From: SIAJ01 sp035258765
Lineage (GTDB): Bacteria > Planctomycetota > Planctomycetia > Gemmatales > Gemmataceae
NCBI GenBank assembly: GCA_035258765.1
Contig: DATFWZ010000284.1
Span: 1 to 5,409, forward strand
DNA length: 5,409 nucleotides
Reading direction: 5' to 3'
Shown: piece by piece, positions 1 through 5,362 of the stretch
How the letters are laid out: every line of letters starts with the position of its first letter
Position numbering within the stretch: the first letter of the stretch is position 1
Notes under the pieces: generated by a model
Told to the model about the DNA's origin: nothing
Databases searched by the model: none
The model's input: only the letters and a program-made list of their open reading frames with translations
Position numbers and translations under genes: made by a program

Positions 1-165
1 CGTACCGCGTCCGCCCGGACGACCGGGGCCGCCGGCCCTTGAGGGACCAGACCCGACGGGCGATCGGCTGGAGCCCGAGCCTCGCCTCGTCCTCGGCCCA
101 CACCTCGACCCGCTTGCCCGGGTTGGCCCGCCGCAGCCGGGTCACCCGTTGATCGATTCGTGTGC
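1..165 (-). pseudogene. IS630-family transposase fragment, 5'-truncated and running off the left edge
   Basis: Read on the minus strand, the frame from about 165 down to 2 translates to an IS630-type DDE transposase segment. Visible are the block VEVWAEDEARLGLQP, where the Asp codon at 89-91 is the likely first catalytic acid, and then ARRVWSLKGRRPRSSGRTRY, the usual stretch after it. IS630 enzymes are cut-and-paste transposases that insert at TA. A complete protein has 100 or more residues before this block, including a helix-turn-helix DNA-binding part. Here recognisable similarity starts only at RVTRLRRANPGKR (about 105-145), and the frame meets a stop at 188-190. No helix-turn-helix coding is visible further right on the minus strand. 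The rest of the catalytic domain would lie left of the window. This is either a decayed, truncated copy or the second half of a two-frame element whose first half has been lost. Family assignment is by motif recognition; the right boundary is approximate. Confidence 0.75.
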
Positions 166-190
166 GCTCCAACGGGCTATCATGAGCTCA

Positions 191-364
191 CATCCACAGG
201 CCGTCGCGTCTGGTAGCGGAGAAGCAACGGGACCACCCACACGGTACAGTCTCCAGGGCCGCCCGACCCAATCCGGCGACCGAGGGGACATCGTCCGGCC
301 GAGGCAAGCGGAGTCATGTCAGTCGCTCACCTGCTGGGCGCTGCGGCACCGGGGCGGTCGTAGC
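191..364. other. Gene-free stretch between the IS630 fragment and the split-barrel gene
   Basis: A forward frame is open from 149 into the next gene, but translation of 149-376 gives a low-complexity Arg/Ser/Gly-rich peptide without family resemblance, while a strong ribosome binding site and ATG occur at 365-379. I therefore read this stretch as leader or junction DNA left by the transposon remnant. I see no RNA gene, no terminal inverted repeat of an insertion sequence and no convincing sigma-70 promoter in it. Confidence 0.5.
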
Positions 365-370
365 AGGAGG
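365..370 (+). promoter_or_regulatory. Ribosome binding site deciding the start at 377
   Basis: A full AGGAGG lies 6 bases before the ATG at 377. This fixes the start of the split-barrel gene well inside the longer open frame that begins at 149. The first bases of this site overlap AGCAGG (362-367), which is complementary to CCTGCT at 330-335, so a 6-bp helix could partly hide it. Confidence 0.8.
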
Positions 371-376
371 ACCCGC

Positions 377-874
377 ATGAAGGTTGTCGAGAGGAAGGTC
401 TCGGCCGGGGGCGGCGAGATCTTCGACCTGGACGAGTTTCTGTCCCGTCCGCTCTTCGCCCACCTGGCCCACGTCTCCGAACACGGCCCACGGGAGTCGC
501 CCGTCTGGTTCCACTGGGACGGGGCCACGGTCTGGGTCATCGGCGGCGACTCGTTCCCTGCCAACCTGAAGCGCGAGCCGCAGTGTGCGGCCGGGGTCAT
601 CGACTTCGACGTGGCGACCGGGCGGTGTCAGCACGTCGGGATGCGGGGGACGGCCGAGGTGCTGCCGTTCGACGTGGCGGTGGCCCGGACGATTTTCCGC
701 CGCTACATGGGGCCGGACGAGGCCGACTGGGACCGGCGGTTCGACGACGTGTTCGACGGCTCGGCGAAGCTGGAGTTGGTCCGGTTCACGCCCGACACGG
801 TCGTCATCCGCGACCAGTCCTACACGCCGACCGCGTGGGCCCGAGAACGGAAGCAGGGACCTGACAAGCCGTAG
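377..874 (+). CDS. Pyridoxamine 5'-phosphate oxidase-family split-barrel protein
   Basis: A 165-residue cytoplasmic protein with no signal peptide or membrane segment. Its sequence follows the FMN-binding split-barrel (PPOX-like) pattern. An N-terminal helix DLDEFLSRPLFAHLAHVS (about 17-34) is followed by the strand pair RESPVWFHWDGATVWVIG (39-56), whose R-x-S-P-V-W-F motif is typical of the cofactor-facing strand. Next come SFPANLKREP (59-68), equivalent to the usual K-x-x-N-L-x-x-x-P phosphate contact, and MRGTAEVLPFD (89-99). Proteins of this type bind FMN, F420 or sometimes haem and carry out redox reactions on small molecules; many are general deazaflavin/flavin reductases. The length matches the single-domain family (about 130-170). 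True PdxH is longer and has different C-terminal motifs, so I do not call it pyridoxamine phosphate oxidase. Cofactor and substrate cannot be told from sequence. The gene stands alone, 114 bases before the sigma factor gene, with no clear functional tie to it. Confidence 0.85.
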   Translation: MKVVERKVSAGGGEIFDLDEFLSRPLFAHLAHVSEHGPRESPVWFHWDGATVWVIGGDSFPANLKREPQCAAGVIDFDVATGRCQHVGMRGTAEVLPFDVAVARTIFRRYMGPDEADWDRRFDDVFDGSAKLELVRFTPDTVVIRDQSYTPTAWARERKQGPDKP

Positions 875-916
875 TAGGAGAGCGTGGTTCGCCGGGGCTG
901 GGGGGATTCTCGGAAA

Positions 917-965
917 ACCGGCCGCCGCGCGGGTCCGGCCGGGGACTATTCTGGTGGCGGCCGGT
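917..965. repeat. 10-bp perfect inverted repeat before the sigma factor gene
   Basis: ACCGGCCGCC at 917-926 is exactly complementary in reverse to GGCGGCCGGT at 956-965. The 29-base interior contains a second small hairpin, GTCC (933-936) with GGAC (943-946), and a TATTCT hexamer at 947-952. The element lies 24 bases before the GTG start at 989. It could be an operator, a leader RNA structure or the terminator of the preceding gene, although no T-run follows it. In DNA of this GC content such repeats also arise by chance, so function is a guess. Confidence 0.4.
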
Positions 966-978
966 CCCGACGTCACTC

Positions 979-982
979 GGAG
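979..982 (+). promoter_or_regulatory. Ribosome binding site supporting GTG start at 989
   Basis: GGAG lies 6 bases before the GTG at 989. Starting here puts about 20 residues before the first conserved sigma-factor segment, as is usual for this family. The competing GTG at 884 has AGGAG only 3 bases upstream and would add 35 residues of Arg/Gly-rich sequence across the inverted repeat. Confidence 0.6.
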
Positions 983-988
983 CGTGTC

Positions 989-3058
989 GTGCGCACCACA
1001 CCCCCGAATCCCGCAATCCGGTTCGTCCGACGACTCGCCATTCCGGAGGAGATCCAGACCCTGCCGGACCGGGAACTCCTGTCGCGGTTCGTTGCCCGCC
1101 GGGACGAGGGCGCGTTCGCCGAACTCGTCCGCCGGCACGGCCCGGCGGTGTGGGGGGTCTGTCGCCGCGCCCTGCCGAACGAGGCTGACGCCGAGGACGC
1201 CTTCCAGGCCGCCTTCCTCGTGCTCGCACAGAACGCCGGGGCGATCCGGAAGACGACGTCGGTCGGCAGTTGGCTCTACGGCGTGGCCTACCGCCTCGCC
1301 CGCAAGGCACAGACGAAGCACGCCAGACGGCAGAAGCACGAGGCCCGCCGTCCGACAGGGCCGGCCTCGGCGTCCGACGACCGCACCTGGGGTGAAGTCC
1401 AGCAGGTCATTTACGCAGAACTCAACGAGATCTCGGAGCCGTACCGCGCCCCGCTGGTGCTCTGCTACCTCGAGGGGAAGACCCAGGACGAGGCGGCCGC
1501 GCTCCTGGGTGTGTCGAAGGCCACGGTGAAGAGCCGACTGGAGCGAGGGCGGGCGCTGCTCCGGGCGCGGCTGGTGCGGCGCGGCCTGGGGCCGGCGGCG
1601 GTGCTGGCGGTTTCCGCGTGGCCCCTCGCCACCGCCTCGGCGCGCCCGTCACCGGCGCTGGTGAATTCCACGGTCAAGGTCGCGGCGGCAGTCGCGGCAG
1701 GTAGTGCACCGAGTTCGGTCGTGTCGGCCGAGGTCGCCGCACTGACAAAAGGAGTGATGGGTGCCATGTTCGTGACCAAACTTCAGGTTCTCTACGCGGC
1801 GCTGATCGCGGCGGCCGTCCTGTGTGCCTGTGTCATCACCTGCGCACAGGACGCGCCCCTGCGCGCCTCCGCCGAGTCCGGACGGGCGCCCGGTGACGGG
1901 AAGCCCGACGAAAAGGACAAGCCGAAGGCCGTAGTCAAGCCGGTCGTCGTCACCGAGAAGGCGGCGATCAACCGCGTGGTGTGGGACGCGAAGGGCGAGA
2001 CCGTGGTGACCGTCGGCTGGGCCTTCGAGGTCGCGGAGATCACCGTTACCGGCCTGGACCCGCTGAAGGTTCTGCTCCCCAACAGCACCATCAGACTTTG
2101 GGACGCAAAGACGGGGGAACTCAAGCTGTCGCTGGGCGAAGAGAAGGGAATCGCCATTAGCACCCTTACCCTGTCTCCCGACCGAAAAACTGCGGTCGTC
2201 ACGGCCATCAAGTTTACCGACGAAGACGGAAAGCCATCAGGTGGCAGCCGCGGAACGGAAGTGAGGCTGATGGACGCAGAGAAGTGGGTGCTGAAACGCA
2301 CAGTGGACTCCGACGGCCTGGACGCCTCGGTGAAGCCCCTGGTGCATGCCGTCGCCTTTTCTCCTGACGGAAAGACACTCGCAATGGGCGGCGCCAGCCC
2401 CCGCGTGAAAGGCGGTTGTTTCCTGAAGCTGTGGGACGTCCAGAAGGAAAAGCTGATCGGCGGCACGAAAGAGACCAAGGAGGCTGAGGAGGGTTCGGGC
2501 TTCCCCGAGGCGGTGACATCCCTTGCCTTCTCCCCGGACGGGAAGCTGCTGGCGGCCGGGTGCGCGGATGGCAAGCTGAGGCTCTTCGACGGTCGGACCG
2601 GCGAACTCAAGAAGGTCTGGGACGACGACATTGCAAGGGCCTGGTGGGTCGTCTTTTCCCCGGACGGCAACACGCTGGTGAGCCAGAGCCGGGACAAGAC
2701 GGTGAAGGTCTGGGACGTGCAAACGGCCAAAGTGCTCCGGACACTGCAAGGAAACAAGGCTTGGGTCATGGCCGCGGCGTTCTCGCCCGACGGCAAGCTC
2801 TTCGCGACGGGTGGAATCGTGAGGGAAAACGACAAGGTCACGGGGGGAGAGGTCATCCTGTGGGACGCACAGACCGGGGATTTGAAGCACACTCTGCCCG
2901 GCCTGACCGTGCCGGTTTCGACGCTCTCCTTCTCTCCCGACGGCAAGACCTTGGCCATCGCCGGCGGCACCAGCGGCGACCTCAAAGACGGCGGGAAAAC
3001 CACGGGCGAAATCAAACTCTTCCCGCTGGAGTCTCTGAAGAAGGCCGAGCCCAAGTAA
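989..3058 (+). CDS. ECF sigma factor fused to a membrane helix and seven-repeat WD40 propeller
   Basis: A 689-residue protein from GTG 989. Residues about 29-80 form sigma region 2 (ELLSRFVARRDEGAF, DAEDAFQAAFLVLA), with SVGSWLYGVAYRLA (91-104) as region 2.3/2.4. Residues 147-195 form region 4 (YRAPLVLCYLEGKTQDEAAALLGVSKATVKSRLERGR), the helix-turn-helix that reads the -35 element. An Ala/Val-rich linker (201-260, PALVNSTVKVAAA through VAALTKGVMGAMF) follows. Then come a hydrophobic helix, about 265-285, and a charged Pro/Lys spacer (305-320). The C-terminal half carries seven WD40-type repeats, five with a clear FSPDGK/N or close variant and most closing with a LWD/VWD-like dipeptide. The sigma half should direct RNA polymerase to a regulon; the helix would anchor it with the propeller outside the cytoplasm. 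Such fusions are known from Gemmata-like planctomycetes; their signals are mostly unknown. No separate anti-sigma gene is adjacent. The start is inferred from the ribosome binding site; an upstream GTG at 884 is possible. Confidence 0.92.
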   Translation: MRTTPPNPAIRFVRRLAIPEEIQTLPDRELLSRFVARRDEGAFAELVRRHGPAVWGVCRRALPNEADAEDAFQAAFLVLAQNAGAIRKTTSVGSWLYGVAYRLARKAQTKHARRQKHEARRPTGPASASDDRTWGEVQQVIYAELNEISEPYRAPLVLCYLEGKTQDEAAALLGVSKATVKSRLERGRALLRARLVRRGLGPAAVLAVSAWPLATASARPSPALVNSTVKVAAAVAAGSAPSSVVSAEVAALTKGVMGAMFVTKLQVLYAALIAAAVLCACVITCAQDAPLRASAESGRAPGDGKPDEKDKPKAVVKPVVVTEKAAINRVVWDAKGETVVTVGWAFEVAEITVTGLDPLKVLLPNSTIRLWDAKTGELKLSLGEEKGIAISTLTLSPDRKTAVVTAIKFTDEDGKPSGGSRGTEVRLMDAEKWVLKRTVDSDGLDASVKPLVHAVAFSPDGKTLAMGGASPRVKGGCFLKLWDVQKEKLIGGTKETKEAEEGSGFPEAVTSLAFSPDGKLLAAGCADGKLRLFDGRTGELKKVWDDDIARAWWVVFSPDGNTLVSQSRDKTVKVWDVQTAKVLRTLQGNKAWVMAAAFSPDGKLFATGGIVRENDKVTGGEVILWDAQTGDLKHTLPGLTVPVSTLSFSPDGKTLAIAGGTSGDLKDGGKTTGEIKLFPLESLKKAEPK
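1748..1768 (+). promoter_or_regulatory. Possible internal translation start before the membrane helix
   Basis: AAAGGAG (1748-1754) precedes two in-frame ATG codons inside the sigma factor gene, at 1757 (2 bases away, too close) and 1766 (11 bases away, slightly long). Initiation at 1766 would give MFVTKLQ followed by a hydrophobic run and then polar residues, which looks like a signal peptide or anchor. The product would be the WD40 propeller without the sigma domain, about 430 residues. This region also encodes a conserved linker, so the purine-rich stretch may be only a coding coincidence. Confidence 0.25.
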
Positions 3059-3114
3059 CCGAGCCGTGGAGTCAGTCGCGAAGCGGCCCGTGAGGACGGC
3101 CTGCTCAACCCGGA

Positions 3115-3135
3115 GCACCGTCCGTGTAACGGTGC
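3115..3135 (+). terminator. Hairpin between the sigma factor gene and the Tat-signal gene
   Basis: GCACCGT (3115-3121) and ACGGTGC (3129-3135) form a perfect 7-bp stem with a 7-base loop, 57 bases after the stop of the sigma factor gene. No T-run follows, so it is at best a weak intrinsic terminator or an RNA-processing structure. A second, smaller stem, AGGCG (3150-3154) with CGCCT (3161-3165), follows. If either works as a terminator, the downstream Tat gene has its own promoter. Confidence 0.4.
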
Positions 3136-3211
3136 GCCGTTCTCGCGGTAGGCGTTTCGTCGCCTCGCGGAACGGGATCGCCGCTGTCGAATCATTGAGG
3201 CGGGGCAACCC

Positions 3212-4801
3212 ATGTCACAACCTTCCCGGAGACGGTTCTTGCGGACGGTCGCGGGTGCCGGGGCCTCCGCGGGACTGGGCGAATGGGCCGGCTTACTGCC
3301 CCTGAGCCCGGCGAGCGCCGACGACGCCAAGGTCACGCCCGACCTCGTGCGCTTCGGCCCGGACATCGAGCCCGTCGTTCGCCTCATCGAGGACACCCCG
3401 CGCGACAAGTGCGTCGCGATGCTGGTCGATCAGCTCAAGAAGGGGCTGCCGTACCGCAACTTCCTCGCCGCCCTCTACCTCGCCAACATCCGCGTCAACT
3501 TCGTTTACCACACCCTCGGGTCGCTCCACGCCACGGACCAACTCGCCCTGGACGCGCCCGTGCAGGAGCGACTCCTGCCCGCGTTCTGGGCCCTGGACAG
3601 CTTCAAGTTCCACCAGGACCGCGGAAAGAAGACCGAGTTCGCGCCGAGCCTCAAGCCGCTCACCGGCAAGCTGCCCTCCGCGGGCGAAGCCGAAAAGGAG
3701 TTCCACGAGGGCATGAAGGCCTTCGACCCCGATCGCGCCGAGCGGGCCATCGCCGTTATGGTCCGCACGCAGGGTGCCGCGCGGGTGATCGAGCCGTTCT
3801 GGCACTACGGGGCGCGCGACTGGGACTTCATCGGCCATATCCCGATCTGGGTGTCGAACGTCCTGCGGGCCCTCCCCACCGTCGGCTGGCAGCACGCCGA
3901 ATCAACCATGCGTGTCCTGGCCCGGACTGTCCCGTGCGAGGGGTTCGGAAAGCCGAAGGACCAGGTGATGAAGACGCAGCCCTACGCCGCCAACCTGGAG
4001 CGGGTGCAACAGTCGCTCGACAAGCTCCCGGCCGACTGGGCCGCGGGCGGCGCGAACCCCGCTGTCACGGGCGAGCTGCTGACTCTCATTCGAGAGGGTC
4101 GGCCGAACGCGGCGGGCGAGCGGGCGGCAAAGCACCTCGTGGACGGCAAGGCCCGCGCGGGAGCCGTCTGGGACGCCGTCCACCTCGCGGGTGGCGAAAT
4201 GATCATGTGCGCCCAGAACACCGCGGAACCGCTCCACGCCAACACCGCCGCCAACGCCCTGCACTACGCCTTCCAGGCCAGCGGCGAGCCGGCCAACCGG
4301 CTCCTCATTCTCCTGCAGGCTGTGAGTTGGATGTGCCTCTACCGCAACGCCATGATCCGCAAGAAGTGGATCACCGAGCCGAAGATGATCACCGAACTCG
4401 TCGCGGCCGAGATCCCGGCGAGGCAGGAGGAGGCGATCGAGGCGATCCTGGCCCACCTGACTTTCGGTGGAGCGCAGAAGCCGAAATCGGACTCGGACCA
4501 AGGCAAGGACGACTTCCACCAACCCTGGCGGCAGGAGGGCGCGCAACGGGTGTTCGCCTTCGCCAAGCGGTTCGCCGACCCGCTGCCGCTGGTCCGCGCG
4601 GCGAACCGGCTGCTGCCCCTGAAGACCGGCTGGGACCCGCACCAGGTCAAGTTCTCGGTCGCCGCGTGGGAGAACGTCGCCTGGGTCAGCGACGAGTGGC
4701 GCCCGCACATGCTGGCGGCGGCGAGCTTCTCGTTCAGCGGGGCGGACGCGCCCGACACGGACCTCGCGAAACAGGTTCGCGAGGCAGTCCGCAAGCTGTG
4801 A
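3212..4801 (+). CDS. Tat-exported His/Trp-rich protein of unknown function
   Basis: A 529-residue protein from ATG 3212, preceded by GAGGCGGGG (3197-3205), whose GGGG end is 6 bases from the start. The N-terminus has a twin-arginine signal (SRRRFLR at 5-11, then an Ala/Gly/Leu-rich core, likely cleavage near 36-38 after PASA), so it is exported folded, often a sign of a bound cofactor. The mature part looks mostly helical with no further membrane segment. Distinctive blocks are LIEDTPRDKCVAMLVDQLKKG (58-78), NFVYHTLGSLHATDQLALDAP (96-116), FWHYGARDWDFIGH (196-209), GWQHAESTMRVLARTV (225-240), WDAVHLAGGEM (320-330) and PLHANTAANALHYAFQ (340-355). The spaced His residues (100, 106, 198, 209, 228, 324, 342, 351) could bind metal or serve catalysis. 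I recall similar Tat-signal proteins annotated as hypothetical in planctomycetes. The His-x-x-x-x-x-A-L-H-like blocks faintly recall questin-oxidase-like proteins, but this is a weak guess. It follows the sigma factor gene by 153 bases and may be under its control. Confidence 0.88.
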   Translation: MSQPSRRRFLRTVAGAGASAGLGEWAGLLPLSPASADDAKVTPDLVRFGPDIEPVVRLIEDTPRDKCVAMLVDQLKKGLPYRNFLAALYLANIRVNFVYHTLGSLHATDQLALDAPVQERLLPAFWALDSFKFHQDRGKKTEFAPSLKPLTGKLPSAGEAEKEFHEGMKAFDPDRAERAIAVMVRTQGAARVIEPFWHYGARDWDFIGHIPIWVSNVLRALPTVGWQHAESTMRVLARTVPCEGFGKPKDQVMKTQPYAANLERVQQSLDKLPADWAAGGANPAVTGELLTLIREGRPNAAGERAAKHLVDGKARAGAVWDAVHLAGGEMIMCAQNTAEPLHANTAANALHYAFQASGEPANRLLILLQAVSWMCLYRNAMIRKKWITEPKMITELVAAEIPARQEEAIEAILAHLTFGGAQKPKSDSDQGKDDFHQPWRQEGAQRVFAFAKRFADPLPLVRAANRLLPLKTGWDPHQVKFSVAAWENVAWVSDEWRPHMLAAASFSFSGADAPDTDLAKQVREAVRKL

Positions 4802-4864
4802 CATCTGGGCGTGAGGAACCAGGTCGCGTCCTTCCGGCCCGACGATGTATTTGCGACCAGCAAC

Positions 4865-4870
4865 GGGGAG
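4865..4870 (+). promoter_or_regulatory. Ribosome binding site deciding the start at 4877
   Basis: GGGGAG lies 6 bases before ATG 4877, and the protein begins with a clean signal peptide from that codon. This outweighs an upstream in-frame GTG at 4811, which would put 22 polar residues ahead of the signal peptide. Confidence 0.7.
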
Positions 4871-4876
4871 CGTGCC

Positions 4877-5362
4877 ATGACTCGGGCTGTGACGGTACTC
4901 GTGGCGGCGGCGTGTCTGGGCCTCACCGCGTTCGGCGGCGACACCCCGGCCGACGACTTGGTCCTGGGCGGGCTGTTCAATGACGTGTCGGCGGCGCCGG
5001 GGACCAACATCAAGAAGAGCGGGGAGGGCGTGGCGATCGTCACGTTCAACTTCTTGAAGAACGGCAAGTACACCGTGTCGATGGACGGTCCCGGCACGCT
5101 GTACCTCGTCGGCATGAACGACTACAGCTCCGTCGTCGTGAACTCCAAGACCGGCGACGGCGACCTGGTCTGGGTGCCTATGTATCCGGACGATTACTGC
5201 GCCGGGCCCACGGTGAAGGGGAAGATCGACGGCAAAGGGAAGATCCGGTCGGGCACCCAGAAGGAGGTCAACCGCTGGAGGACGACCTTCCACAATCGGC
5301 TCCGGGGACCGTTGCTCCCGCCCGCGTCGGCGGTGATCAGCAACTCGGTCGCGGCCGGGTAG
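4877..5362 (+). CDS. Small exported protein with a transposon-derived C-terminal tail
   Basis: A 161-residue protein. Residues 1 to about 21 form a Sec-type signal peptide (MTRAVTVLVAAACLGLTAFG), so the product is secreted or periplasmic. The mature part to about residue 125 is Gly/Asp/Val-rich with alternating strand-like segments (GVAIVTFNFLKNGKYTVSMD at 51-70, GTLYLVGMNDYSSVVV at 73-88, DLVWVPMYPDDYCAG at 96-110), suggesting a small beta-sheet domain; a single Cys remains in the mature part. I do not recognise the family. From about codon 132 (base 5270) the DNA is antisense to an ISAzo13-type transposase, so the last ~30 residues (NRWRTTFHNRLRGPL and on to the stop) are probably not native but read-through into the mobile element. 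The gene is therefore likely 3'-truncated and may or may not still be functional. It starts 75 bases after the Tat-signal gene and could be cotranscribed with it. Confidence 0.7.
   Translation: MTRAVTVLVAAACLGLTAFGGDTPADDLVLGGLFNDVSAAPGTNIKKSGEGVAIVTFNFLKNGKYTVSMDGPGTLYLVGMNDYSSVVVNSKTGDGDLVWVPMYPDDYCAGPTVKGKIDGKGKIRSGTQKEVNRWRTTFHNRLRGPLLPPASAVISNSVAAG

Noticed and set aside
149..183. TTGATC (149-154) and TATCAT (178-183) as a promoter for the split-barrel gene
   Set aside because: The spacing is 23 bases, too long for a sigma-70-type promoter, and the match is probably chance in a junction region.
314..1339. A 341-codon minus-strand frame that might have been the missing N-terminal part of the IS630 transposase
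   Set aside because: Its translation has no helix-turn-helix or transposase motif, and it overlaps the split-barrel and sigma factor genes, which have clear family matches.
1792..3408. A 538-codon open frame on the minus strand across the WD40 half of the sigma factor gene
   Set aside because: It lies opposite a gene with clear domain matches in every part. Its translation is Ser/Arg/Pro-rich with a periodic SGEK-like pattern that simply mirrors the FSPDGK repeats. High GC content explains the lack of stops.
4822..4858. GGTCGC (4822-4827) with GCGACC (4853-4858) as a terminator or operator before the small exported gene
   Set aside because: Only 6 bp with a 25-base loop and no T-run; expected by chance in DNA of this composition.
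3283..4983. A 566-codon forward open frame overlapping the Tat-signal gene
   Set aside because: It is the +1 shadow of the Tat-signal gene, dominated by Arg, Gly and Pro, with no recognisable domain and no ribosome binding site that would favour it.
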